Part shown: positions 51,050-64,000 of the stretch, piece by piece
Layout: each line of letters opens with the position of its first letter
Numbering within the stretch: position 1 is the stretch's first letter
Assembly: GCA_020055645.1 (NCBI GenBank)
Contig: CM034550.1
Coordinates: 9,481,501-9,545,500, forward strand
From: Tomocerus qinae
Taxonomy: Eukaryota > Arthropoda > Collembola > Entomobryomorpha > Tomoceridae
DNA: 64,000 nt
Reading direction: 5' to 3'
Position numbers and translations under genes: made by a program
The notes under the pieces: model-generated
The model's input: the letters and a program-made list of their open reading frames with translations, nothing else
Database searches by the model: none
Told to the model about the DNA's origin: nothing

Positions 51050-51640
51050 TGGTTCGGACATGAAGGGTACTTAAGTTTAGTTTGCTTATGCATTGTTAGC
51101 TGAATAATATGGAACTGTATGGATGACATGTGCAATTATGTGCGTATTGTCATGTAATTGTTTAGGAGAATAAAATAGGGAGCAAGATTATTGCAGATAG
51201 TTATGAAATGAGTTAAAAAAGAATGATGGAGTTGACCCGTGTCGTGTGTGGTCTGGTTTGGTGGAATAATAGACTGAAGTGGTTAGTTATAGTTTAGGAT
51301 TCCGCTTTGATATATGTAGACATAAGTACATTTGGAATGATTGTGGATTCATAACTAACACACGTTTAGTGAGATAGGATATCTAATTCTCGTTACACTG
51401 CAGTGGAGTGAGTGGGACTGTAAAAGAAGTGAGTCGCTTCTGGCCTGGGTCACATCCGCCCTTATAACAAGTTGAAATACGATACATAGGATTGGTATCA
51501 CACTATAATATCCTATCACATCCATCCAATCAACAATTTAAATGAATTGCTCTGCTGGTAAATCTCACAGTGAGTTTTATTTTATAATCCCTTCATTACA
51601 ACGCATCGTCTCGTCCTTACATTATTTTACAAGAACAAGT
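51050..51640. other. Purine-to-pyrimidine switch block
   Basis: G/T/A-rich with very few C at 51050-51440, then C-rich with few G at 51460-51630. Confidence 0.45.
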
Positions 51641-54600
51641 ACCTGTAGCTAGTCAATATTGTGTTATTCCAACGGACAAACTGGGAAACTAATTGGCTAA
51701 CTTTTCATATGTGTAACTTACATAATAATGGAGGAACTGTTAGTCTAGGCCCACCACAACAATGGCATAATATACTTTTATAATGGTGTGCTTGGAAAAT
51801 AGCTCACTAAATCCAAGCGCCTTGTATTCCTATCTTCATCAAGATCACAATATTATTCCTGCAGACACAAGTAGTAGTAGATGCAATAAAAGATCTTCCT
51901 ATCAGTCATGTAAGTTGCAACTTGCAACACATCATTATATTTAGTCGTTTCTCCCTCTACCCGTTGACTTTTATACATAATAAGGTATTCATTATTTTTA
52001 ACTGCACATAAGATTCTTACCTGCTGATAATTCTCTCTCTGCAATGTCATTTTATATAGGAACCCTTCGGAATGTTTATTATAATTCTAATTCTATGTTA
52101 AGTAGTATGCAACAAATATATGAATCATAAAAATCTAATAGACACTTTATACATTTCCTGTGACTCGTAAATATTTAAGATGGATCGCTCTCCAATTTCA
52201 GATGATAGTATTATGACATGCCTTGATTTGGCATCACTTGACATTAGTACGTCTTAAATTAAATAAGTCAGGGATTATGTACACAGATTGATACTCATCT
52301 TCATTTCCTGCGAAACATTCAAAGAAAAGCAACATCATTTTCTATAGCAAGGGGGAATAAATGTGGGAAAAGTGTCAAAAGCAAAAGGGCTTACTATCAA
52401 AACTCGGATATCCTTCGAGGAAACGCACACCGACATATTCTAAGTCGGTGAAGTGCCCGCATAGTTAGTAATATTGCACTTGCAACCACTATCACTCCTC
52501 CTCGTCACTAATCCTAAGTAGTTGCAATGGAAAACAGATTTTAATTGTAGTGCTGATGGCCTAGGAGTGTATGGGTGGCTTTTGCTATCATAGTTTTTCT
52601 ATCCACTATAATCCTACTATCATTGGCTATAGATCATGAATTCATCTATCTTGATGTGATCTACCTTTCATGAGAATGTGAACTCCACACTAGCATTTCA
52701 TAAGCGTAAAAATAATAAATTATAACTGCCTCTTCCTCTCAAACACCTTTAGGATATATTGAGTAAATCCTTAGTAATGGGATTTGTCGAAAGAAAATTT
52801 TTCATATCTGTCCAACATCAAAGAAAAATTAACATAATATTCCAGAACGTAATATTGTATGGCTCGTCCATCAAAATATTTACAGTTTATCTTTTGACAT
52901 TGTTCGTATTTGTTTTTAGAGTAATTTTCTACATCTTTTTCTACAGCGGATGTTTTTTAGCTTATTATTATCTAGGGAAGTCAAATGTCGTAGTCTGTTT
53001 TTAATGAGCGACTCTTATGCACTTGGTTTAAACGAAAAGGATAAATAACTGGACTGAAATTATGTGCTGAGTTCATAGAGCTATTTATGCAGGACTTACT
53101 TATGCATTATCCTGCATATTACTCACATAAACTAGAATAATGGTTTTATAACTTGTGCTATAGCATTAGAATCCTTATATTAGTATGTTTAACCAAATTG
53201 CGGTTTATTATATGATAGGATGGGTAATGATACTATAGGCAAGTTTGCGAATGAGTATGTAGTACTTATGAAATGCTTAAGGTATTGTAGTATGATAGTG
53301 AGCAGTGATGCAAATGAGGATGACTCCTGCGGATTGAGACTCCGACCGTCCATCCGTCCCGGTCAAATTAAATTAAACGCTCGGAGAGCAATGTTAAAAA
53401 ACCCATTTGCAGTAAATCAGTTGGTGAGCCACTTGAGTGCTTTCCTTCTTCCAGTAAACTCCAAGTAAATAAGCTAAGAGAGTCGACAGAAAAATAAAGT
53501 AACCACTAAATGCACTTTTAATAAAGCATTTACATTAAGAACCCCATCGTCGTTCCATGTTTTGAGTAACAGCTTCTTCTCCTGCGGAAATACTTAATGT
53601 ACATATTCTATTGAAATAAAATGCTACAAAGGAAAGTAGAATAAAAATGTTTCCAAGTTGTCTTTAGCGTTTAGTAGTAAATAGAGATAGGAGTAAAGTA
53701 TGAAATATTATCTGAGTGGAAGAGTCTTGGATGTAAACCACAATGGGTAGCGTAGTCAGTGAGTTCACTTGCAAAAATGAATTCAATTTAATCTGGTTGT
53801 TAGACGAACTGAGACCAAGAAAGTTTCGCTTGACCAATCATCCTCTATTTTTATGGTTACTCTTCTTATCTCATTCTTTACTCGAATTCACTTCGCTTAT
53901 GCTTCCATTGTATACACAATAGTTTATGGAAAATGTATATGAAATATTGTAGTTTTGAATTTTTGTAGAGAGATGGTTTAGAATTCTAGCAAAACTAAAG
54001 GTCTCCTATAGGAGAGTATATTTAGGTAATTGCACGATATTACGACTTGTTATGATATATTGTGCAGTTTATGTGGTCTATCATATCAGTATAGCATATC
54101 ACTATATACAAGTTACACTCGTTGAGTGAATCAAGTCAGGTCGGCTCTTGAATTTTTATTCTTATCTCGAGTTACATATTCCGTGCTATTATTGCCTATG
54201 ATCCACTCTGTGTATGACGGCGTTTCTCATTAAGATTTCAGAGGGCATTACACGGACGAAATTGAAAAACATTTTAATAGGCCCAACTTCTTTCGGATAA
54301 GTACACATGTGTGTGTTGCGCATAAAATAAGCCATTGTACACGCTATGTCGGTTAAAAACGATATCAGAAATATCATAATGGCACTCAAGACTCACTCAG
54401 CAGTCAAATCTAGTCCGGTGTACGGAGAGTTAAAATTAACAGCCCTCACCTACACTTTCTTCCTTTTATAATTCTAATCTCTTTTTTCTCAAGTCACACC
54501 AACCAAAGAGTTACTAATAAAAGCCAGGTTAATTTTGAGACATAATCTAAGTACAATAGGCCCAACTACTATTATACCTATTAAATACATAGTTTACATG

Positions 54601-55719
54601 TACTATTGTACTTTGGCATTTATATACACCTACTGTTTAACCCGATGCTTATCTTCACAGTCATACTCATTTAAATTTTAATTACCCCAAGCCGCAACTA
54701 TAATCAAGCACATTTAATTTATATTATGTAGACACATAACCTGTGTGTTCTAAAAGCTATGCAAAAGGAGTTAGGTACTTTATAGAATCAGCTAGTCTGA
54801 TTTACAACTTGGTGTAAAAGATGAATGTCTTCCTCGCAATAATTTACTATCAGAATCAGACAGACAATAATATGAATGTTCACTCACTTTGTTTCTAGAA
54901 ATAAATAATAAGTCAAATAGTAAATTCAGTTTTCGTTGTGTTTGCTTTGTCTGCTGTGAAATGAAAAGGTATATGCCTTAGATGATTTTATCAGTGCAGA
55001 ATATCTCTTTTGTACTATTTATATTATACAGTAGTTATAAGGTAGAAGCAGATGAGCTGAAATGATAATAATGAAATGAATGAACTTGTGAGTGAGTGAA
55101 CATTCACAATGAAATAGAGGAGAGAGAGGAAACTATATAAGAACGGCAAATGACATATCCCGTGACTCTCTTAACAACAAAAGCAAGTCTTTACTACTAC
55201 TTTGTAGTTGAAGAGATTATTGTCGCCTTCATATACCTTTTCGCAAGTGACACAACTTATAATGTTACATTGTTGACGTCTCATAGGTGTCAGTTTCAGT
55301 TTGGCGAGCCAAGAACAAATATAGGCTTTATTAGCACAAAGGGTTATATAGAGTGAACACAAAAGCACTAATCTACGATATGCTTTACGACAAAACTTGG
55401 AGATAACAAAATATTTCAGAGTTTACGTTAGTCTCGCGATATTTTGATGGTTTACTTAGTTTAGTCTGTTCTTCAGAAATTTCGTGTTTGTCCCTTGATG
55501 CTAGATACAGTGATGATCTTTTATCTATACCTTGTTTTTCTTACGTAATACAAAGTAGATTTTTGTCCAAGATACATGTTTGTATACATCCCCTTATGCT
55601 TTTGACAAAAATAAAGATGGAAATCAATGATGAAAGCGAGACTCGACTTAGCTCGAGTTTTTCAATATTTTAATATAGTTTACTATGTTTTGAAATAGAT
55701 ATTACAACGGTATGCATGT

Positions 55720-55920
55720 TCAATGAACAAGGATAGTACTAGATAGGAGTAAAATGCAAGCCACGCCACTGCATGCCAAATCAAAGAGATATAGATGTAG
55801 ATAGAAGGAGAGACGGACAGAGTTACTAAGAGATGGGTTGGGAGCTCTAATTAGATAACAAATCTTTGCGGTCCTGCTTTTCCTCATCTTCATCTCCGTC
55901 ATCATCCTACGTTCTGGATG
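55720..55920. other. Purine-to-pyrimidine switch block
   Basis: A compact example: G/A-rich at 55775-55845, then C/T-rich at 55870-55915. Confidence 0.4.
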
Positions 55921-56589
55921 TCGACATCTGATCAGATATGTTGATTGTATATACACAAACTCTATTATCGTGCCTTATGATACAATATACCTATCATCTC
56001 CATTTCCAAATTATTAGCTCCTAACAAATGTTTTCGTGGAAGATAGTCGTATTAGGTATAACCTATAAATATGTGTTAAGCAGATATAACTCTGAAATTG
56101 CTACACATACCATCTCTCTGTCTGATGATAGCATAAGTACACAATCAAACACTAAGAAAATTAATGGTACAGTCAATAGATAAATAAAATTCGTTCTGCC
56201 TTCTATTTTGTACAATAGTCTTACGATAAGCTTTTTTTCACCATCTTTTCTTCTCACTCACACTTTCAAGTTTAATGTATATTATTATAACAAGTACTAG
56301 TTATTACGTAAACTTAGACTATTTTCATTCACCATAAGATAACACGCATGGCTATGTATCAGATTAGATATGGTAGAAAATCATTCGGATTTTCTATATC
56401 AACCCTCGAATCAACCTTGTCGGTTACTGAACGTTTATCTCGCTTTACATATCGTTAAGCAGCTAACGATAGAAATGCACAAAAGTATTTCATTAGAAAA
56501 ACACTAACGATGTGGTATTTAATCGCGGAAAATTCACCGTAGTTCGTGTACAGTTTCTAATAGACGCATCTCTATCAAAATCTACTAAA

Positions 56590-57570
56590 AAGTAAGGTAT
56601 ACCCGTGGAGATGAAAATAAGTAGGTACATATGCAAAGAAGAATGGCACAATAGAATTGTGCGTTGGAATAAGTACTACATAAGTCCTGGAGAGAATGGA
56701 ATATAAATTGTGAGAATAATTGCAGTGTGTAGTTTTTGAATAAAGGTAGGATGCTGGTTGGCAATAACGCTGTGTAGAATGTAGAAATGATAACATGGAA
56801 TGGAGAGAATGTAGTAATATGTAACTACGGTCATAAAATGTATTGAATAATAGTTTTTAGAGATATATAAATGAAGTAGTGAAATATTGAAAGAGGATCG
56901 TGTGTAGTATCAAAACGAATGTATGTCGGAGAATCGTGATGGTGAATAGAAAGGAGGAACTTGAAATTTATCTGTCGGATGATCAGAGTGGAAGATAGTG
57001 TTTCCAATTGTGAGTTTTGTTAGCTCCTCCAGAGATATTCTTATCATCCAACAAATGTGTTGTGTGAGGATCAGATCAGGGGCTTTGACACCATCAACCA
57101 ACTCACATCACATTCAATATCCAATGTTGTTCTGCAATGTCCTGGCCTTCGTATTTAAACCTACCGACTCTTTTAGTAGCTTCAATTGAAAATGTATACA
57201 TTTTGTCAGGACGCACTTTTCTATTTTGATTGTCTCTGCTCTTAAAGCTGCGAGGCTACAGTTTGATTTACTCTTTGCCCCGTTTTACCCGCCTGTCCTA
57301 TTGTACCTAATATTCTATTGCAGAGAGTCCAGTCTGAACGAGTCCAGGCTTGGCATGCCTTTCCTATTCAATCCAAGGAAATCAGTGAAACCCATCAGAA
57401 GAAGATACGGATCTTCACTAGTCCACTCTTCTATTCCCATTCCTATCTATTTTCCATCTTGCCCCGGCGTCACCACAAAAAATCTCACATTGCCTGTCCT
57501 GCCATAGCTCTTCTGTCCTGACTTGATTTTCTTTTGCCTGTGATTCCATTCTTTTCCCTATACACATCCT
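56590..57570. other. Purine-to-pyrimidine switch block
   Basis: C is rare on the plus strand at 56590-57000. C/T-rich text follows from about 57010 and is strongest at 57230-57570. Confidence 0.5.
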
Positions 57571-58139
57571 ACTACACTATATACTCATGAAAATGCAATC
57601 TATTTAACTACAGCTAAACGAAATAACTTGCCCTTACCAATAATGTATACAAATTGTGTCTATTTCTTTATGTAAGTGCAACATTAGTGGGAAACAGCTT
57701 GCTTTTATACTATAGTAGTATAGATGTATTATTAATATGTAAGTATTTAGGTTTAGTAAACGCGTGCCTTTCTCTCATCTCTAATCACACTCCTAATCTT
57801 TCTGCACATAGTGTAATAATATACAATACATGACAATACAATAAAAATGTTAGGGCTTTATTCAGTGTGGATAATACTAGGATTGACTACACTTCACTTG
57901 TACATTGTAACATAAACGACATAATACACAAATATGTAACATGTCCATACCAGTTCATGTAATACTGCAGAAAAACATACTCTGCATTGTCAGCTGCTCT
58001 TGTTCATCTAAATTTACAGCGGCTATATAATACAGGTCAATATAGATAGGTTTCTATAGTATGGGGGCTATCCGTTTGCCTAAAATCTAACATTTAGCCA
58101 AGTTTACTTCGAATTTGTTCCTCTGTGCAATGGAAAAGG

Positions 58140-58280
58140 TGCAATGAAAGTGTTGATGAGTCCCAGTATTTCTAGAGTGAATGCAGCAAGAGTATCAGTG
58201 AGATGTGCCAGAGATAATAGAGAATAATGGACTGTAGTTGTCCTGTCCTCTCATATTCTATAGACTTTTCGTGGTTAGTT
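58140..58280. other. Purine-to-pyrimidine switch block (short)
   Basis: G/A-rich to about 58230, then GTCCTGTCCTCTC. Confidence 0.35.
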
Positions 58281-60419
58281 ACAGACACTACATAAGTGCA
58301 AGAGGCGAGAATGAAACCTAATGAAACCACAACAGGCTCAAAAGCAAGAAAGGCAAACCAATTTATTCCACTTTTAAAGCCTTATGTGGTGTGCATGGTG
58401 TAAATGTTACTGCAGTTTGCTTTTTCTTATACTGACACTATATACTAGTAGAAAATGGCTTAGCATCAGTTGCATACTATTCCAGGTATCTGCTCCATAA
58501 TAAAACCAAACAAACTAAGATGGAAAAATAGATAACTTATAATCCCCAATGGGAAATGGAGCTAAGACTGGTTGCTTTGTTTATTCTTCAAAAATTCAGC
58601 AATAACCTTGGCTGTTTGAAGTCTACAAATTTAACAAACTAAAAATCTACATTAACATCACTCAGTTTTATTCCAGCAGAATATTCAACATCTGCGAATA
58701 TTTTAGCATGCCCGATCTATCTGTTATTTAAATAGTAATGGATATTTTTCCAGTTGAGTTTTTAAAATTATTTGGCTACAAGAATCTGAAACCATAAAAT
58801 TGATAATTTAGTATAAATTAGCTAATCATCATCGCGTGAATCAAATACAAATACGAACCATAATGTACGTAGTATTGTTAAATCAAAGCTTGGAAAAGTA
58901 AAATCTATCCATTGGAATGAATTTTTAACACAGCCATTTGCTTCGTAATTATACATTGTCTAAACTTTGTTTGTAGTGTAAGTATTTAATTATTACATAG
59001 GAAAGACTATTTCCCTTTTACAAATAGGCATGTGTAGGTTGAAGAGTAAATAAACAGTATAACAAGGTATTTAACATGTTTTTGAATGACTACAGTAGTT
59101 ATTAGTGGACTTTCTAAAGTAAAAGCAAACCCACATCACATGACAATTATTTCATAAAGAGCTTATCTGGAGTAAAGATCATTTTCACACTGAAAATTCA
59201 CTACGAAGTGGTAGTTGAGTTGCTACTTAATTTGTTTCTCACAGAAAAATGATGCATTGTATAATAAATAATATGCGTATGAGTCTATATAGTATGTAAT
59301 GTCAATGCTGGACTATTATAAGTTGTCCTATTCGCACTCTAATAATAGTTTTGTGAAAAGTGAAGTAAAGCCACCCTTTTGTGTACAGTAAAGGTTTGTG
59401 GAGAAGAGGGAATGCAACTGCTATCTCCAATCTGGAGATGCTATCCATTCATCTAAGAGACTATCTCTAGTCCCATCCGAATTCAATTTTGAGCTAACAC
59501 TACAGCCAACAAACCACAAGGATCTGCTTCTCGTTACTAACTCACACTATTGGTGAAACCACAATATTGTATCAAAAGAGTAACTACACGCACCTAAAGC
59601 AGAGCCGTGTAATTATAACTCGTATACCTTGAATAGTCTGGATAGTATTTCTTTTCGTCGTGCGTTATTATTATGGACTTGTCATGTCAGTCAATCTCCC
59701 TGTGAATCAAATTTTAACCAGTAGATCAAAATCACTCTTTCGTGTGCTATAAATAAATTAAAATGTAATGTAGTTAGCATTTCGTGTGTAATTTGATATA
59801 GACAGAAAGCGTCAAACAGTCTGATTCAATTTCTTTTACCTTGTCCCTTACACGTAATTATACTGACAGTTGTTTATGAAAGATGGTACAAGAAATCTCT
59901 CAAAGACAAACTGATGGGATGTGATGTGTAATTATTTAGTATGGAAATAATTCTTTCATAATTTTTTCTGTCTTTATCACTCTCTGAGTAATTACAGGTG
60001 AGCAAATGAATTAAAAGGTGAGAAGACAAAAAATACTTTGTATCATTCTCTACGGGAAGCTTAAATATTGTTTGGATATGCTATTTCATGTATTTTCTCA
60101 TGCATTTATGTTATAAAAGTGTACATAATAGTTTATCGTTAAATATCCGGATCTTTCAAATGTAAAAGTGCAAAAAATGGATAAAACTCCTAGTAAATCC
60201 CATTTGGGTAAGGAGAAAAAGAGAATATACCGTGAGAAATGAATTACAAGGGAAACAAATGTAAAATCGTGATTGAACTTCAACAAAAGTGGCAACGACA
60301 GCCAAACTGCTGAGAGTAAGTAGTAATATGCTGCTGCAGTAGCAAGTAATAAAGTAGAAAAGTGGCAAGGAGGCAAGAAGTGAAACAGCATGTTTATGTT
60401 CAACTAGTTTTCGTTTTAA

Positions 60420-60840
60420 TGGTGAATGTCAACTGACAAGAGAAGTTGGTTTTGTGGCTTTGTGATAGCATTATTAGTTAATTAATTGCCTTTTTGATAG
60501 GGTGATAGTGATAAGACAACAGAAGGGAGGCACAGAGACAGACTGGCATCAACCAACTGAGCAAAACATTATTTCACACATTAACATACATTTTAAAGCA
60601 TCCAATTTACGAATAATAGCTCTTATCCTTTCATTATGGCTCCTTATTCAATCCCTAAATAATTTCAATACCTTCTTCCACCTACAAATGCCAAACTGAA
60701 TCAAATACAACCACTTAAACTTAAATACAATCAACTCGCTAATAAAACTCCTATTTTATTCTTCTATTCCAGTTAGTATTCATTTTCTTCACTTTATTGC
60801 ACTTTCTGCACTACAATACGATTTTTAAAACTAGTTTCAA
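60420..60840. other. Purine-to-pyrimidine switch block
   Basis: G-rich with few C at 60420-60540, then C-rich with very few G at 60545-60840. Confidence 0.45.
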
Positions 60841-61961
60841 CTCTTCATACATTTATTAACACACATACTTTTCTTAACAGACAAAAGCAGCAAATATCTG
60901 CTTAAAAGTTATATTCCAAATAATTTAAATCAAGTTACAAATAACAATCGACGTCTTTTTGTTAATTAACTACTAAAAATTGCTTGTGATCCACAACTGC
61001 GCAATTTCATTAAATTTCGCATTAATTTTTAGCAATTTTAACTAAGAATAGAACTCTTTCTTTCGATTTTTGGTCGCCTGAATGGAATAAATTCAATTTG
61101 ATTCTGTTGTTTCGCTATATTACTACCTTTCATATGCATTTTCTCATTAAAATTTCACTTTGATCGATAATGTCTTGTCACGGTTGATTGCAATTGTTTA
61201 ATATTTGATTGTTGTTTTCAAACGAAGGATGTTATTGCTATAATGTTGTTGTCGTTTATACACTGCAGATATAAACAGTATCAAGATAAATATTGAAAGC
61301 TGCATTATAAATGTTTCCTTTGTAATTCCTTACACAGTGTAAGTAAAAATGCACAGGGGAACTTTGCAGCAACGAGAAACACAAGTTTTCCAGATTTCAA
61401 GATATCTTTTGCTTGGACTGAGAGAATTCCCAACCAACCTAACAACAAACATATGTAACGAGCTAATCTCAAAGATAGCATAATCTTTCCATAAAAATGT
61501 GCAAGAGCTCTTCCCTACCAATATAGTATACCTACGTACAAATCCTTATCAATAGAAAATCCTGGAGTGGAATCTTTCCTTGCCTAGTGACACAATGAAT
61601 GGGAAAACAGTTTTTCTTATTAGCACACACATTAAGTTTATACAAATACACAAGTAGATTTCATATAGATACTTAATGCATACTTATTCTGACATATTTA
61701 TGAATCATATTAATTGTCTCATATGACTAATACAATCTCCTACAGGTAAAATATCACCATACAACATCCATACGCACATTTATCTCATTTTTATGGAAAA
61801 ATATTTTTTTTAGATAATTGAGGAGGAACTGAAAGGAAGAAAAACTCATTTGTACAGCATTGCTGCACAATTCAACAATAATGTTTAACTTCAATACAAC
61901 AAAATAAATGTAATATAGAGATATTATTATTTTACAATAGTAGTAATCAGATGGTCGAGGT

Positions 61962-62127
61962 AATTGAGGGGCCGTATATAAGAACCTGGTATCTCCATAC
62001 TAAAATTTTGAAACTAAAGTGGTAGTTATTGGTAACCAACGTGTTTTAAATTGGAAATAATTTAAAATTTTAGTTGTTATTTGAGGTCAATTTGAGATAC
62101 CAGGTTCTTTTATACTGCCCCTCAATT
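61962..62127. mobile_element. MITE-like element with 34-bp terminal inverted repeats
   Basis: The left arm 61962-61995 and right arm 62094-62127 are reverse complements at 32 of 34 positions (AATTGAGGGGC...ACCTGGTATCTC). The 98-bp centre is AT-rich without an open frame, and ACTAAAATTTT also occurs near each arm in opposite orientation. The outer AATT may be the target duplication (AATT|GAGGGG...CCCCTC|AATT) or part of the arms. This is a non-autonomous DNA transposon; the superfamily cannot be settled. Confidence 0.8.
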
Positions 62128-62559
62128 GTTGTAAGAAATAATTCTTGTTGGTTAATTTTGTCTAGGATTATGATTAAAATAAAACCGATACCAATGTATT
62201 GATTATAAGTACGTATTTAGTAAACGTGCAATTTCAGTTTATAAAATTTTTTTTTAAATCCATGTGCACAATATTTTGCCAGTTTTTATTTTGCCAATAT
62301 GATATTGTGATATTTATGTATTTGACGTAGTATTGGGTTAACAAGACTTGATAATGATAAATCGAATGAATAGATATATTTAAAAGATATATTTCTTGCT
62401 AAATAGTTAAGATTTGATAGCACCTACACCAGATGTTGCTTTATTATGCGTGTCATACTCTATTAAATCTGTAAATGTTCAGTTAGTATTAAAGTATCCT
62501 ACACTGGGAATCCCAAGTTTCAAATCATAATATAATGTATAAGTATGGTTTGAAGAATA

Positions 62560-62880
62560 ACTGTATTATTATGTATGTCCTATTAAAATGGTCTGGTATA
62601 GTAGAGTGTAGAGAATAGTGATGGTGGACTGTGATAAAAAGACATAAAGCAGAGAAGATGATGATTAAGATGGGAGATTGTAGAGGTTGATGGTGTATGA
62701 AGAAATGACGGTTGGGTTGAGTTGTCTGCGACTTTCTTGTTGAACTGAAGGACATGGGACACCACAGGGGGGAAAACTGACCTGATGCCAAGACTGCAGA
62801 CTCGTGTCCTTTTGCTTCATATTTCTACACATACAATTACCATCTCCTATTCCACATTTAACAACCCTTTTACCCAGGAA
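62560..62880. other. Purine-to-pyrimidine switch block
   Basis: G/A/T with very few C at 62560-62750, then C-rich with very few G at 62780-62880. The change is centred on GGACATGGGACACCACAGGGG. Confidence 0.5.
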
Positions 62881-64000
62881 AACAAAAAGAAAAATGTTTA
62901 CATATTTTCTTCTGCTTTTCAACATACATTGTTACTTAGTTTATCTGGAGATTCGTCTATCTACAAGGCTATAATATTAAACTTTGGTGTATAAACATTC
63001 CTAAATTCTACCCATGTCATCTCATGTCATATTATGTCAACTTCATCCATCAACTTGGTAATATTTACGAAAATACACCGAAAAATAAAATTGCATGATG
63101 TAGACAATCTTTAACAACACAAAATGACAAACAATATTATTCTATCATATAAAAATGCAGTTAATTTTGAATAAATCACTTTACGTGGCAATTTTTGTGT
63201 AAAATACAATAATTTCAATATTTGGACGGTAAATTGCATTAAGTGTTTTGAAAAATGTTTGAGGACAGTGACAAACCAGAGCCTCATTAACTTTTGACGT
63301 TTTTGGCGTATTTATCAGGCTTATCTCTGTGGTTGTGAAAGACAAAAGAGGAAAAAACGGTAGCACACCGTCGGTTGGACGGAGGAGAAATGAAATTAAG
63401 TCAAGAGCAGAAATCTCGTGCAGAACTCACGAGTAAAAAGGACTTGAGCAATGTTGCAGACTGTATTATACTATTGAATAGATGGTTCTTCTTATTATTA
63501 GGTACACGAGTTTGGTTGTACTATGTATAGTGGTAGGTATGAATATTGGAGGAGACAGAGTAAGCTTTTGTATGCTCAGCACGGCACATTTTGTGTACTT
63601 TACTTTGTGATGATGAGATGGAGAGATTTGATAGGATTCCGTGAATACAAGAACAGAAGCCTGAACTCAACTAGTCTATTCAGTGAATTCATCAGATGAG
63701 ATCTGAACAGTATTCATCTATGTCTGTGGAGTTTACTGTTTCTCTAATGCTTATAACTTATCTAAAGTAAATTGGAGAGGAAGGCATAGTGGAATTATCA
63801 GTGATCTAATTCTTGGTTAAAAGGCTTAGTACTGATATGAATTCGACGAGTGAAGTCTGGTGCTCATCTTCACTTATTTTAAGTTCCTGGTGGTCTAGGT
63901 CTCCATGGCCAGGCCACACTCATCCAGTTTTAAAAAAGTATCGCCAATCCTTCGAAGCAGAGCAAGGAAATAGAAAAACGTAAATCTGTGGCTATTCTTA

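Larger units (their letters stand above)
39540..64000. other. Gene desert, right part
   Basis: No exon of a recognisable protein was found on either strand in these 24 kb. The open frames up to 126 codons lie mainly in the C/T-rich or G/A-rich tracts, where stops are scarce on one strand. Listed items are the switch blocks, the 138-bp direct repeats, the MITE-like element and microsatellites. Confidence 0.55.

Noticed and set aside
53220-53468. A possible lone exon in a G+C-richer patch
   Set aside because: The translation matches nothing I recognise, and no neighbouring exon or good splice pair could be tied to it.

Overview
The window is nuclear DNA of an animal, most likely an arthropod: AT-rich (about one third G+C by eye), with genes split by GT-AG introns, and with proteins whose closest match I can recall is to insects (a Pox neuro paired-domain protein starting [14 protein letters not shown]). 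I cannot name the species. No prokaryotic, viral or retroelement coding sequence was recognised.

Three protein-coding genes can be rebuilt exon by exon, with all splice phases agreeing. (1) Plus strand, 2964-7960: a four-exon LHFPL/Tmhs-type tetraspan membrane protein of 304 aa. (2) Minus strand, 15611-8292: a six-exon Pox neuro (Poxn) transcription factor of 467 aa, with a paired domain and no homeodomain. Its 3' end faces that of gene 1, with 331 bp between the stop codons. (3) Minus strand, 30004-27493: an eight-exon MON1 protein of 559 aa, the longin-domain partner of CCZ1 in the Rab7 exchange factor. Its introns are short (85-204 bp), whereas Poxn and Tmhs each carry an intron of over 3 kb.

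The rest is non-coding as far as I can tell. 1-2963 holds two minus-strand tRNA-like (pol III promoter) fragments. 15612-27492, upstream of Poxn, holds an 8-copy tandem array with a nucleosome-length unit (146/147 bp) and several blocks of skewed base composition. 30224-64000 is a gene desert. It holds a 166-bp MITE-like element with 34-bp terminal inverted repeats, a pair of 138-bp direct repeats around a 366-bp insert, a three-copy 79-86 bp repeat, a 24-bp perfect palindrome, and a recurrent pattern in which the plus strand changes from G/A-rich to C/T-rich. The switch recurs every 1-2 kb, most regularly between 39 and 52 kb, and similar blocks lie upstream of Poxn.

The gene pair has a possible shared theme: LHFPL5/Tmhs proteins belong to mechanosensory complexes, and Poxn specifies sense organs in Drosophila. 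MON1 is a housekeeping trafficking gene. The surrounding non-coding DNA would suit a developmental regulator with scattered enhancers, but this is inference.
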